From contig NC_088782.1 of NCBI RefSeq assembly GCF_958450345.1, positions 62,772,501-62,836,500 on the forward strand: 64,000 nucleotides of DNA. The letters are read 5' to 3'. Shown here piece after piece: positions 1 to 11,944 of the stretch; position 1 is the stretch's first letter; each line of letters starts with the position of its first letter. The translations under genes and the position numbers were made by a program. The stretch comes from Calliphora vicina. Lineage: Eukaryota; Arthropoda; Insecta; Diptera; Calliphoridae. The notes under the pieces are model-generated. The model saw only the letters and a program-made list of their open reading frames with translations. It did no database searches and was not told where the DNA came from.

Positions 1-4
1 GTTT

Positions 5-156
5 GACCCTTTGACACTAGGCAATTTAGTTGCGCAAGTCTCTTGCCAAATAACAAAACAGCATGCAAAATTTTGTTCTCATTAACCCGACATTACCTCT
101 GGCATCTACAAACTCAAAAGACTTGAGCAACTAAAATGCCTAGTGTGAATGGGGTC
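5..156. mobile_element. MITE family 1, copy 1
   Basis: Short element with no coding capacity and near-palindromic ends. The left end carries ACTAGGCAATTTAGTTGCGC and the right end its reverse complement, followed by GTGTGAATGGGGTC. A second copy lies at 21059-21173 with the inner part in the opposite orientation. This copy has about 26 additional central bases. The left border is four bases from the window start, so a target-site duplication cannot be tested. Confidence 0.75.
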
Positions 157-1443
157 TTTATTTAATGTAACTATGTAGGTATTTTACCGAAAAATATTTT
201 GGAAAACAAATCAGAATTTTGCCATAGATTTAAATATTTATTTGTCTTGCTTTTAAAAGGGCCACATGTGTTTTATAAGTTTACTCATGACCATTTGCGT
301 AAACTTAGGATAGTATTAGTAGATATTTCGGAAAATAGTTATACGATGAATAAAGTTCTCAAATGGTCAAATAATTTTATGAGAAACTCTTGTTTATAGG
401 AGCCACTCCAGGGGAAAACTATTTTTCTACCAGATATTCCTTCCTTTTTTTATGTCCAAGATAGTGATGTAGTTTTTATTTGGCTTAGTTCCCAATTTAT
501 GGGCTTCTAAATTAGGGAAATTGTGTATTAAATTAGTAGTTTTTTATTCCATTTACTGAGCAAAACCTGTGTTCAATATACGAGATAAAAAATCGTTCCA
601 GCCGCATAAGTCCGGTTAATTCCAAAATATAAAATAATAACCATCCGGCCGAAGGCATTTTACGAAAAAAAAAAAGGTAAAAGGTAAAAGCATAGGAAAT
701 TTTGCAAGCCCATGCATCGGGGAATAAGAGACGGCGGCAAGTAAGAATTACGACACTAAATTGAACATAAAAACTTAATACACGATAAAATTTACTTTAA
801 AATGAACTCTATGGTACGTCGAACACAGACTTCGCATAAAATATTTATCTTTAATAAACATAATGGTAAACATTTTGTAACGACCCGGACTGGAGCCCAA
901 AAACTACAGTTTAGCCAAAAATTCCCGGGAAAGAACCGATTTTTTTTATTATTCGACGGGAATGTAAAAAAAAAAAACGGAAATTAAAAACGCTAGTATG
1001 CCCTGATTTTAAAATTTCTTTCCAATGTATGATTTTTATAATTTTGTAAATTGAATTAGCCATACCTGTCACATACAATAACATTAAATTAAATAAACAC
1101 TCTAAATTATTTAAATATACAAAAATGAACACTGTACGACGACAAAAAAAATACAAAGGTTCATTTGCAGTGTTGTCAAACTAGCAATATTTTGGCACAA
1201 ATCAAGATCGTCGAAACAGCTTGCATGTTGATAATTTGTGTGTTGAGTGGCTCTCATAATAATAGGAATTTAAAGTCAATATATAACTAGTATAATGTAA
1301 AATTTCTCTGATATGTAGAAAATGAACTAATCATTATGGGATAAAATTATAGAATAAATTGTTACTGGGATCTTGATTTGTGGCCACAATTTTGATAAAA
1401 ATGTTGAATTCGTAGTAGTGGACGAATAGAACTTTTTTTATGT
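157..1443. other. no recognised feature
   Basis: A/T-rich DNA with homopolymer runs. The small open frames here show no recognisable domain and look like chance frames. Confidence 0.6.
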
Positions 1444-1451
1444 TTTTTAAC

Positions 1452-2803
1452 CAGGGACCGTAAATAAAGGTTATCCAGAAAATTTTAAATAAAAAAATCT
1501 CTATGTTAGAGTCAACGGAGACCTATACTGTTATAAACCAATAGATTCTTATTGGGTTGCTCTTTCGAATATATGGTGATATTAAAAAAATGATCTCAAC
1601 TCCACAGTTAACAGCTATTTTCAATGTAAAAATAAAAGTTCACACGAAACACTTAAAAAAGTAGTTTTAAATAACCGTCATAAAAAAAACTCATTTGAGA
1701 ACTTTTATTTTTTTCCGTCATAAAATAAAAGTCATTTGTGGAGTTTTATTTTTCCCGTCAAAAAATAAAACTCTTTTCGTTTATTTTCTACTTTTTTTCA
1801 GTATCATTCTTAATTGATGCATTAAACACATTCAAGACAGCAGGCTACCAACTTCAATCTGTCAAAAATAAAATGCACACGTTTATATGGAGAAGATTAT
1901 TTTAACGACAGCACAGCTACACGGCCACACGACTACTCATGCCGATGTAGCCGAATTAGGCTAATTTCTATTTTTGTCAACTACAAAACAGAAATAGTGT
2001 TGCTAATATAATAAACAAATGTAAATCAAATTAGTGCTTAAAAAATATATTTTTTTACTTAATTAAGAGAAGTTTCTGATAACCATATTGAAATAAATTA
2101 ATAACAGGTACATAATTATTTATAACCATATATATATTTTTACTCAAAATAATTGTTTCAATCTTAATTACTTTGGAATTTTGTACGGTTATTTTTTATT
2201 AAAGTGGCACCACTGAATTATAAATCAGCTGTTTTCTTTGTAGCTGTCGTCTTTAAAATAATTCAGTAGCTGCCACACGACTACAACTGTAACCAGCAGA
2301 ATTTGTGTTCGTGTAGTCGTGTAGCCTGCTGTCTTGAATGTGTTTAATGCATTAGTCTATCTGATATAATGCTTGTATTAATTTATTTGTTTAAGAAAAA
2401 AACAACAATTTTTTAATAGGTATCAAACAATAACAAATTAAAATCCCACTTGATTTTATTTTAAAAAAACAAGAGGCTTTACAAATTGTAATGACCTGAC
2501 CAGCGGCAAGCTTTAGGTGTAAATTTTCATAAAATTAGTTTTAATTTCTGACAGGAATAATAAAACTCTTCAAATGTCTTTTATTTTATGACGGAAAAAA
2601 TAAAAGTCCTCAAATTAGTTTTTTTTATGACGGAAAAAATTAAACTCCTCAAATGAGATATTTAAAACTGTTTTTTAAGAGTTGCGAACTTTAATTTTTA
2701 CGTTGAAAAATATTTTTTTTAGATGGATTTTTATTTTTAAAGTCACAAAATAACTATTATAAAATAACTCTTTTGATATCCCTTATAACCGTAACGGTCC
2801 CTG
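1452..2803. mobile_element. non-autonomous hAT element, 1352 bp, with exact TSD
   Basis: The ends are CAGGGACCGT on the left and ACGGTCCCTG on the right, a perfect 10-bp inverted repeat. They are flanked by an exact 8-bp duplication TTTTTAAC (1444-1451 and 2804-2811). An 8-bp duplication is the hAT superfamily signature. Inverted similarity extends inward for about 300 bp on each side. It includes repeated blocks of CCGTCATAAAA followed by CTCATTTGAG-like text on the left and their reverse complement on the right. No transposase frame is visible. A second element at 1825-2346 sits in the centre. Confidence 0.9.
1825..2346. mobile_element. MITE nested inside the hAT element
   Basis: An inverted repeat of about 32 bp, including CATTCAAGACAGCAGGCTAC (1830-1848) and its complement (2321-2340), bounds a 0.5-kb non-coding segment. 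ATGCATTA occurs directly at both borders (1817-1824 and 2347-2354). Because that octamer lies in a palindromic context (TTAATGCATTAA), the border could be shifted by a few bases. The interior has scattered inverted copies of a CACACGACTAC motif. It must be younger than the element at 1452-2803. Confidence 0.8.
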
Positions 2804-2829
2804 TTTTTAACACAAAGTGAATATTCAAA

Positions 2830-2956
2830 CCCCCATTTTCTCAATATCTGGTTATCGTTTTTCGTAACGATAATCCTCCAATTAACATTTTTTTTGTATG
2901 AGAACTGTCAGTTTATCGTCACGATAAAAAATAACCAGATATTTAGAAAATGGGGG
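2830..2956. mobile_element. MITE family 2, complete palindrome
   Basis: Nearly the whole 127 bp can fold back. CCCCCATTTTCTCAATATCT on the left pairs with the complement ending GAAAATGGGGG on the right, and the inner GTAACGATAA pairs with TTATCGTCACG. A second, one-armed copy is at 27966-28069. The only candidate duplication is AAA on each side, which is weak. Confidence 0.8.
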
Positions 2957-3022
2957 AAATAATGTTAAAGTAAAAGTTTAATTTGAAGAAATTAAATTTA
3001 TTGTAATAATCATGCTTTTACC

Positions 3023-3356
3023 GAGGTTGGCTACCGTTAACGCTAAGCTACAGTTACTCCTAAAATGCACTTTCTGCTCAACTACCGTTACTTCTAAGAT
3101 GCCATTACCGAAATATCCGCAATCACCACGAAAATACCGTTACCCCTAAAAACTTTTAACGATATTCTATAAATAATTCGAAAATATAAAAACAAAATTG
3201 TTTTATTTAAATAATTGAATTTATTGAAGTCTATAGAATTTAAGAATGCCAACTTTATCAAATTAAATTTTAGTAAAATGTATTAAAAATTTAATTCAGA
3301 ATCAAATTACCGTTGCCGTTGATACCAATACCTTTTCAAATCGATAGCCAACCTTA
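3023..3356. repeat. possible decayed MITE
   Basis: GAGGTTGGCTA on the left and TAGCCAACCTTA on the right form an imperfect terminal inverted repeat around about 330 bp. The inner text has many TACCGTTAC-like words near both ends. Similar TTACCGAAATAACG text occurs at 60500-60560. No duplication or coding frame was seen. Confidence 0.45.
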
Positions 3357-4984
3357 GTATTTACCACCCAATAGTTATTTAAGCACATATTTTTGTAATT
3401 GAAACTTTTTGGCGATGTAAATGCGTCCCATTGACAACACTGTTCATCTGATTTCTTTTACATCTTATTTTTCGCTTCGTTTTTGTTTTTTTTTTCTTAT
3501 TACAAATGATCACATTACAATATTTTCACTTTAATTTTATTATTAGCTTATAGCACCATATTTATTAATAATATTATGTACCAATAATTTTATACTATAC
3601 ATACCTTGATAATTTTTCTCTTTTTAATGAAAAATTCAAGTTGTTTTGTTTACACAAATAGAAAATCACTAGCAAATTGAAGACACCAAAAAGTAAATAG
3701 AACTATTTATGCAATAATAAACACTTTACGATCAATAGAAATTGCACAAATTATTAATTTAATGTTTTTTAATGATAAATTTTGTAGGATTTTATAAGCA
3801 AAAAAGAAAACAAAGTTCTTTAACTTAATTATTTATTAGTATAAATTTACGATTTTAATTTTTATCTCAACATTTATTAAACAATGTTCGTGACACACTG
3901 CCGAATGTACTCGTTTTTGCCAACGAAATGTGTTCATCGCACACAGAGTTGTACTATTGGGAAGTAGGTTTAAGTGAAATTTTATTAACACAGCATAAAA
4001 TTTACAAAAATGTAGTAAATATTGAATTGTTTAACTATAAATGATCTTTCAGACATGTTTATAATGTTATATGAAATAAATTTGTACATAAAAGTAATAA
4101 TTTATTTAATTTGTATGTATACATTGTTAATTTCAATATATGTAATTAGAATTACGAAAATATTTTAAATTAAAATGTACATTAAAATTGTTTGGTGTAT
4201 GTACTATATCCGAAAAATATAAATTAATTAAAAACAAAATAAATTCAAATTTTAGTGAGACGTAGATCTCTTTATTTAAAAGAAAATATATCCTCCTCTA
4301 AGGTGCAAACACGTAGAGTAATTATTCGAATTTTAAGGAGATAAAAATGGGTAAAATCTCAAAAATCCAACTTAATCTGCATTTATTCAAAATAATTAAG
4401 TGGACAGGTGTGTGGCTCTTTTTGATTTTTGTACTTTCTGGATTTCTGTATCTCATATCCAAGAAATTTAATTTTAAATGGTTTATAGTCCTTCTAAAAA
4501 AAAATTGAAATGGATTTTGGTACTTTTTAATATTATAGGGTATAAGAAATTTTTCAGGTGTAAATTTTTCTATTGAAAATGGAAAAATAAAAACAAATTT
4601 TCAAATGTGATTTGAAAAATCCCTAAAATGAGATTTTTTAGTTTTTTGGCTATAATATCCATACCAATAATATCGGGGTTATCGGAACCATTTACAAAAT
4701 AATTAAGAATTGGGCCATCTAAAATGGGTTACTATATTACAATGCGATTTGAGAATACATAATTTGCCCTACAGTTGAATTTTACATAAAAAATAGGCCT
4801 GTTAACTTCGATATTAAACATTTAAATTTTTTTTTCATTTAAAATATTTGATGTTTAGCAAAAAGTATAAATTCCTTATTCATCTTCATAGAAATTTGTT
4901 AAATAATCTAAAATGAAAAAAGTACTTTTTTCCCAAAAACTAGCAAAAAATCGCCTTTTTTAAATTCAAATGCATATTACTTCG
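3357..4984. other. no recognised feature
   Basis: Highly A/T-rich, no credible exon, no clear inverted or tandem repeat. Confidence 0.6.
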
Positions 4985-5000
4985 CGAGAAGGGTATATAT

Positions 5001-6490
5001 TAGGGTATTCAATTAATCGGGTTCCTGGTTTAATCGGTTAATCGAGCAAATAATTAATTGGGGTTTAGATTTAATATGTTAATTTTAAATTATTCGATTA
5101 ACCGAATAATTTGTATTTTAATTTTATATTGTAAGGAAAAACACGAATTTTGTGTACTTTGATAAGCATTTTGTTTAAAAAAAACAAAAACATAAAAACC
5201 AAACAAAACATAACAATTCAATAAAACAATAAATACGGAATCTTCTGAAATAATCTTTTAAAAAAAGAATATAATTTAAATGCTTTCCTTTTAAACGATT
5301 TTTTTTACTTTTTAATAAAACTTGACTTGACAAAACTCTCTCACTGATTGTAGAAATCGAAAGTAAGGCATGTAGTGTTTATAAAAAACCGACTTTTTAA
5401 AAAACCGGTTTGTCGGTTAACCGAAAATAGGCCTTTTTTAGAAAACCGGTTTTTCGGTTAACCGACATTGAAGAAACCGGTTAACTGTCATTTATGTGTA
5501 AAAAAACTAAAATGGCCAATAAAGTATATACAGCTTTAAAATTTTTAGTTTTTAGTAATCAGGAATGGTTAATATTAAATAACTATGAATAAACAAAAGT
5601 GCTAAGTCCATTTTATTTTGTAAAAATTTCAAAATTATTATCTCAGTCAAATGAATTTGAGCATAAATATGTTACTAAATATATAATACTTGTTTATTCA
5701 TTAAATTCCAACCAAAAAATGTAAATCAATTTTTTAATTAAATATTTGAATATTTGAAATGATTAATAAAATAAAATTTTAAGAACAAAAGCAGTTATGG
5801 TTTCAAATCAGACCAATAATGTGTGTACAATGAATATAAAAAATACACAAAACCATGAGATTTCTTAAATTTAGACCTAAATTTTAAAAACCGGTTAACC
5901 GAGTAATAAAAACCGGATAAACCGGTTAACCGAAAATCAACATTTTAATTTAACCGGTTCGCAAAAAACCGAGATTTCGAAGAAAAACCGGTTTTTCGGT
6001 TAACCGGTTAACCGGTTTATAAACACTAAAGGCATGATAAAGAATATCCAATTTCTCAGTTATGTTTTTAGTTTTCTCTAAGCATATAAAATCCTCCATC
6101 ATACCATTGGAGTTCTTTTTGGATTTTTTTAGATTTTGAATACTTTATTAATTACTTCAAGTAGTGATAAAAGACTCGTTTCAGTAATGTCTTCAGTTTC
6201 GTCTAATATCATGTCGTCCTCGGACTCATTAGGACAAAGTTCATCATAGAAACCTTCTAGAAAAAAGGTCATTTCCAAATTCCTTAGTTTCAGTTTTCGT
6301 ACAATACTTCAAAAAACTATTGCTAGAAGGAAATGTTCACGAGTTAAGAAATAAAAGCAAAAAAAAAAAAAATTTCGGTTAATCGACACAAATTAATCGG
6401 TTTATTTGTTATTTGAAAATCGTCAATTTTAAATTATTCGAACAGTTAACCGACCAAAATTAATCGGTTGACCGATTAACGGTTAATTTC
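5001..6490. mobile_element. hAT-like element rich in AATCGGTTAATCG
   Basis: The left end TAGGGTATTCAATTAATCGG resembles the TAGAGTATCC-type end of the hAT MITE at 7543-8011. Both flanks of the unit (5020-5110 and 6370-6490) carry AATCGGTTAATCG-type repeats on both strands. The expected right terminus is missing and no duplication is visible, so the right end is probably truncated. Its centre is occupied by the intact MITE at 5373-6028. No coding frame. Confidence 0.55.
5373..6028. mobile_element. hAT MITE with 8-bp TSD AAGGCATG
   Basis: Terminal inverted repeats TAGTGTTTATAAA / TTTATAAACACTA enclose 656 bp. An exact 8-bp duplication AAGGCATG lies at 5365-5372 and 6029-6036. Both subterminal regions are filled with AACCGGTTAACCGG and its variants (for example 5400-5480 and 5885-6015), so single strands could fold in many ways. 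It is non-coding and inserted into the hAT-like unit 5001-6490. Confidence 0.92.
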
Positions 6491-6600
6491 CACAATATAA
6501 TTTTCCGACCCTATAAAGTATATATATTCTGGATCCTTATAGATAGCGGAGTCGATTAAGCCATGTCCGTCTGACCCCATATATTTTCGGTATCCAAATC

Positions 6601-7450
6601 TTCTTCTTATTTCTTTTTAAACAATTTTTTTAATATTTTGTTAGTCCAATTAAGGAAAAATGGGAGAAAATCTGGAATTATTAGGATCATCTGTTTTCAA
6701 AAAAACAAGAGTAGGGCGGGTAAAAAGTTTGAAAATTTAATTTTCAAAGGGGTTTTGTAGTGCTCGACGCGGAGATTCTATATTTATATGAAATTTTTTT
6801 GAAATCGAATCGTTTTAAGATAAAATTCCTTTATTGTAAAATGTAAACATTGACTTACGATAAAATCTTAGCCCCTATATTTTTGAAGTTATTAACAATT
6901 TTGATATTCTGAGAACTCTAAAAGTAAAAAGTAAAAGTATTCATTATTATAGTTACAATTTTATAAAAATTGTCTGGGCCCATTTAGTTAGTGACACATT
7001 ATTTTATTGAATATCCCTTGTTTTTATTACTGGTGGTATAATTTTGAGTCCATATTTTGCGATCTACAATTTCCCATATGTTTTGTATGGGATTGAGGAT
7101 TGTCGTGCTGGAATCACCAAACTATATACATATTTTCCTCAGCGTATGGATACTTAACATCATTTGAAATCATCCGATTCATATAAATCGCATGATTTCT
7201 CGCGGAGATTTTTCTTGCTATTAAAAATTATCTTGTCTTGAAGTAGTTTCATGATTTTTTTATAATTTTGGAAACAAGTGATTTATTAATTCAATATTTA
7301 TTACAGATAGTTTTTTGCTTCAATTCAGCACTAAAGTCGTTTATTATTTTGATTTCTTTACTAACTATTAAAAAACTATCAAAATAAAATAAATATTGAA
7401 ATAACTCTAAAACATGATGGATGATCTTTGCTTCGTTGTCTTACATATTA
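6601..7450. other. no recognised feature
   Basis: A/T-rich spacer between the family A fragment and a mariner 3' end. No exon or repeat recognised. Confidence 0.55.
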
Positions 7451-8290
7451 TTGGGTGTATGACTTAAAAATGCGGGATTTTTTAAAATGTTTAGCTTTTA
7501 TTTTGAAACATTTGTACAATATAAATTGATATGGATTCCGAGTAGATTGTCCAAAAAACCGGCAAATTTAAGAAACCTGTTTCCGGTTTAACTGAAAAAG
7601 TGTGTTTTTGAAAAAAACGGTTTTGATTATTGTCTTTCAAAAAAACCGATGAACCGATTTCGGTTTTTGTCTTCAAAAAAAACCGGTTAACCGGTTTAAA
7701 ATAAATTTTTATTTAATATTTTTGGAGCTAATAGGAAATGTGTTAAGAATTGTGTACTAAATCTTCGGAAATTTTGAATTTATTTTATATAATTTACGAA
7801 TGCTATAATTTTCTATAAAATAAATCAAAATTTTTAAAAATGGTATCAAAGTTTTTCATAAATATGTTTGAATGAGCTTTAGAAAATATATTTCATTAAA
7901 ACCGGTTAACCGTCTTACAAAAACCGGTTTGTCAAAAAATCGAAACCGGTGGAGTTTACAAAGATGAAAATACCGGTTGACCGGTTTTTGTTTTCGGTTT
8001 TGGATACTCTAATTCCGAGCCAAACGAACTGATCATCTTTTGAGGCTAAGAACGAATCAAATCAATTTCGGATACATACTCTGTTCTGAAGTGAAGCGTA
8101 TCTCAGAGAAAGCTTTTTGAATTGATCGAAACAAATAGTAGCCGGACGGCCTAAGATCTGGACTATAAGGCGGGTGGCAAAACATCCCAACCACTTCTTT
8201 CTAAATAGTTTTTAACAGGTATTGCATAATGTGGGCTAGCGTTGTCATGATGGAATATTACGGTTTCATGTCTGGTCACATATTCTGGGA
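7451..8290 (-). pseudogene. mariner transposon relic (3' half)
   Basis: A terminal repeat TTGGGTGTATGACTTAAAAA begins at 7451 after a TA. On the minus strand, degenerate mariner transposase can be read from about 8290 to 8012, with blocks resembling V-I-F-H-H-D-N-A and the C-terminal L-H-F-R-T-E segment. It is broken by stops and shifts. The N-terminal half is absent. The 3' untranslated part is split by the hAT MITE 7543-8011. The terminal repeat recurs at 20402-20421 (inverted) and about 42971, so several copies of one mariner family are present. Confidence 0.8.
7543..8011. mobile_element. hAT MITE with 8-bp TSD ATTCCGAG
   Basis: The ends TAGATTGTCCAAAAAACCGG and, on the other strand, TAGAGTATCCAAAACCGA form an imperfect inverted repeat. 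An exact 8-bp duplication ATTCCGAG lies at 7535-7542 and 8012-8019. The interior is non-coding and rich in ACCGGTT and TTAACCGG words, like the element at 5373-6028, to which it is probably related. It interrupts a mariner relic, so it is younger than that relic. Confidence 0.92.
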
Positions 8291-10241
8291 TGTCGATTCG
8301 GCACCACGTACGATCTCTTAGACGAGGCCATAATTCTTACTTCGTACTAATGCCGTAGTTAGCCGACCGAGAGCCGAAGCTTTTATCTCGTCAGATTGTA
8401 CTCATTAGCTAACGTTTCTCTGGTCGAATCCTCTATTAGAAGATTCGTCCATTAACAAACAAAAGAAGCAGACCTTTGAAGAACCTAGACAAAACAGCAT
8501 CACAATTTTAAAAAAAAAAAAATAATTTTTATATTAAAGTTTTCATTCTAATGTAACATTTTTTTTTATCGGAAAGAGGATAATCAGTTGAGTAGGGTAA
8601 GATCCGATAACTTGGATCATGAAATAACAACTTCCTTAAAAAGTGTATCCTTTTTCTGGAACATTTTAGAATTTAAACAAAAAAAACTAGTAGTATTTTA
8701 TTGTTGTTTATTACAGGCTTTTCATAACTAAATAGGGAGACTTTTTGCAAACAGAAAAATTCTCAAATTTCAAAGCGCATGTGTTTGGCTTGGGCATATA
8801 AATCGATAAGATGACTTCAAAGTGCATTCATTTAAAACAAACTAAGTGGGCATCATAATGGCAAGAAAATAACGAACCTACCAGAAAGTACGCGAATATA
8901 TGAGAAGCCACCAGTATCTGTTTATAGTAGAAGTATAGTATACTAGATGTTGTGTACTCGTACTACTCCTACAACTTAATTGTAAAAAACTTGTAAAAAT
9001 CCAATATGGCGGATTGTGGCGTCTAACCAATACATTCATAAAAAACTGCATATCCTTATAAGGACATGCAGCAGCAGGCATTTTTTTTGGTTGAAAGCCT
9101 TTTTTAACAGTCAAAGTGTTTACCTGACAGTAGAGAATGAAAGCGAGATAAAAAAAAAATTAAGGGGAGAACGTTGATACTTACAGTGTAGGCTTCCAAA
9201 TCATGAGTAAAATCCAACATGGGATACATGCAGCCAGCCAGCAAGGCAGGCAGTCATATTATGCAACACTTGGCTGGCGCATGCCAAATGATTTATACGT
9301 TTTGGTAGTGGAAATAAAATCACAGACATTAGTAGTACGAGGATAAGCTCGAGAACAAAAAATAAAACACCAGCAACAGCATAGAAGCAACATGTCATTG
9401 AACTACTCTTATGGTTACATGACAATGTGCTGCACCAGCTTCATAGACTTTAAAAATCTCATGGAAATTAAATGCAAAAACTACTTTTTTTCCTTCATTA
9501 ATGACACTAAACAAAGCAAAGATCTTTGTTAAATGATTTTTTTTTCGTTAGTTCTTTTTCAAAAAATTAATACTTTACCACGAGTACGGGCCACTAACAC
9601 CTGCAACTCGCAAAAACTACAAAACAGAAAACAAAAACAAATATTCCAAAATTCATTGATTGCCCCTTCTAAAACAGAATAACAAAAGGCCCGAAGAAGA
9701 CAAAGTCTTAAAACGAAATATGAAAAGAGTGGATCATCTTCTTATTATTGCTACGTTTTTATGAAAGACTTGTATTGAAATTTAACAGCTGCTGCAGATG
9801 TTACTTGCTGCCACAAATAACCCCAAAAAAAATAACAACAGACACACACTCATATTAAATATTCTTCTTTACATTTCGTGCAACTTGGCTTCTTCATATG
9901 CAGGCTGGCTGCCACCATTCACGTTTGCCATTCAATTAAATCGACAAAAAAATCATCGAAGACACAATAAAACCCATTCAAAAATTTCATTTGCCACGCA
10001 CCAATAATTGCGTTTCCTTTAATTTTTGATAAAATGCGTTACAGTGCCCCTGGTATTATTTATAGGGAAACTAATGAAAATATCAATAATTTTATATTTT
10101 GGCAACCATTATAATATTTTGAGAAAAATCTCCAACATTTTTAAAGATTCCCAGAGAAAACTTGTTAAAATGACTTGCAATTACCGAATAACTTAATAGT
10201 TTTAATAGCTAAGTTACCTAGAAGTACATATTATAAAATAA
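8291..10241. other. unassigned spacer, less A/T-biased in 8.9-10.0 kb
   Basis: No element or exon recognised. Part of this stretch (about 8880-10010) is compositionally richer, with CAGC/GGCA clusters around 9220-9290, and has no stop-poor frame of known type. It could be unique host DNA with regulatory content. This is only a compositional impression. Confidence 0.4.
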
Positions 10242-10865
10242 AACAAGTAAGAGAGCTAGCTATATTCGGCTGTGCCGAATCCTATATACCCTTCACCAAA
10301 TTATACTTCAAAATAAAAAATTTTAAATATTTTTAGGTAAACAACATTTATTTTTTTTTCCAAAGTCGTTTTTTTCATTTTTTAGAAATTTTTTTTTTCG
10401 AATTCTTATTTAAATTTAAAAAAAAAAATTTTAAAACAAATGAAAAAAAAATTCGGTTATAAAATATTTTTTCCGATTTTGACCCATTGCAGGTCCAACT
10501 TACTATGGTTTTAGTTGCAAAGGTCTTTGAAATATCTATCATTAGATATCCATATTGTCTATATTAATGACTTAGTAATCCAGATATACATAGGTCAAAA
10601 ATAGGTCAAAAATCGAGGTTGTCCTAGTTTTTTCCTTATATCTCAGCCATTTGTGGACCGATTTTCCTGATTTTTAATAGGAAACTTCTCGAAAGCATGT
10701 CTGACAGAATTATTGAAGATTTGGATCCCGAAGATATCTGGGGTCTTCAGAAAATTCATTTCAACAGACAGACGGACATGGCTTAATCGACTCCACTATC
10801 TATAAGGATCCAGAATATATAGGGTCGGAAAATTATATTGTGGAAATTACAAGCGGAATGACAAC
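10242..10865 (-). mobile_element. repeat family A copy, minus orientation
   Basis: It begins with the family 3' end in reverse (aacaagtaagagagct, then the hairpin TTCGGCTGTGCCGAA). It proceeds through an A/T-run tract and the conserved core, and ends in the complement of the gtttgtaatttccac block. After 10865 the text changes to gaccatatgataccctacacc, which matches the other repeat at 24695-25062, so the 5' hairpin is lost. Confidence 0.8.
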
Positions 10866-11651
10866 CGACCATATGATACCCTACACCGTGAAGATGATTA
10901 TTTTATTTGGATACCAAGGTTAGGTTAGGTTAACAGTCAGTCGCATGGTAGAGACAGGAAAGAGAGCAACTCACTTTTGTTCAAACAGTAGATCCCTTGA
11001 AAATAGAGATAAAAGAGGGCCAGATAGAGACGAAAAGTTAAGGGGAAAATCAGATAGAATAAAGGAGAAGATGAAGTAAATAGGAAGGAGGTCAGAAGAA
11101 CAGAGGTGAGGAGAATGGTGTGCACCAGTCTTTTGACGGATATTAAGTCACTCCGTGGAGATTCCTTTATCTGGCTTGATTAGCCAATTGCTATTCCTAA
11201 TAAAGGCATTGATGCATTCTAACTACATAGCCGAAAGCTCAGAAAGACTATTAAGGAACGATATACCAGAAACCTGATGCGTATATCTTCTAATGCCGGG
11301 CATTATGTCTTATCCTCCTCTTCATTTTGACAACTTCTATAGAAGTCGTTATAGGGCATACCAAGTCTCCTCTCATGGTTGCCAAATAGTCAGTGTCCGG
11401 TTATCAGCGCCACTATATTGTTTAATTGTGAGCGTGTCAGGCCAAGAAGATATGTTTTCTGCCCTCGGTCTAGTCGGGCCATATCATTCTGGTTATCGAT
11501 GTGTATCACATCCTCATCTTGCCTGAGCGAGCTCATAGTAAAGTCTATGTCTCCGTCAGGCATCATGGCGCTTTTTTTCGCCAAAACATCAGCAACACAG
11601 TAGCATGAAATATATCCGTGTCCATGAGTTCGACTGTTGAATGTCTCGCCA

Positions 11652-11871
11652 TCCTATTTAAGGATGCTCGGCATTCCTGGACTATGTTCGATGTTGCGTA
11701 CATACCTGTCAGAGATTTTATTGCGGCTTGACTATTGTTATAACTGAGCCAATTAGCCGCCCTTCCTATTTAAGGATGCTCGGCATTCCTGGACTATGTT
11801 CGATGTTGCGTACATACCTGTCAGAGATTTTATTGCGGCTTGACTATTGTTATAACTGAGCCAATTAGCCG
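11652..11871 (-). repeat. 112-bp tandem duplication within LINE-1
   Basis: About 108 bases starting tcctatttaaggatgctcgg are repeated virtually without change at 11652-11760 and 11764-11871, with a few filler bases between. They encode part of the RNase H region of LINE-1. Near-identity of the copies, inside an otherwise badly decayed element, implies a recent local duplication. Confidence 0.95.
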
Positions 11872-11944
11872 ATATTTGAGCTTGAATAATGCTACTTTCA
11901 ATTGGAATTCTAAAAGAAAACCTAATTCCGAATTACTGAATATA

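Larger units (their letters stand above)
4985..6600 (+). mobile_element. repeat family A copy, split by a hAT-like insertion
   Basis: The left fragment (about 4981-5000, cttcgcgagaagggtatatat-like) is the 5' hairpin of family A. The core resumes at about 6490 (aatttccacaatataatttt) and runs through the gacc-ctataaagtatatat block to about 6600, where it is truncated. The text between is the hAT-like unit at 5001-6490. About 20 bases of the family A consensus (the aagtttgtcattccg part) are missing at the junction, so the insertion or a later deletion removed them. Confidence 0.7.

Noticed and set aside
8290..8500. Continuation of the mariner relic to the right of 8290
   Set aside because: No transposase block could be read in either frame; left unassigned.
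9201..9425. Minus-strand frame with a hydrophobic stretch and cysteines
   Set aside because: Short, no homologue recognised, no evidence of exon borders.
10917..10935. Telomere repeat (TTAGG)n
   Set aside because: Under four units and located at a LINE 3' end; flies lack TTAGG telomeres.
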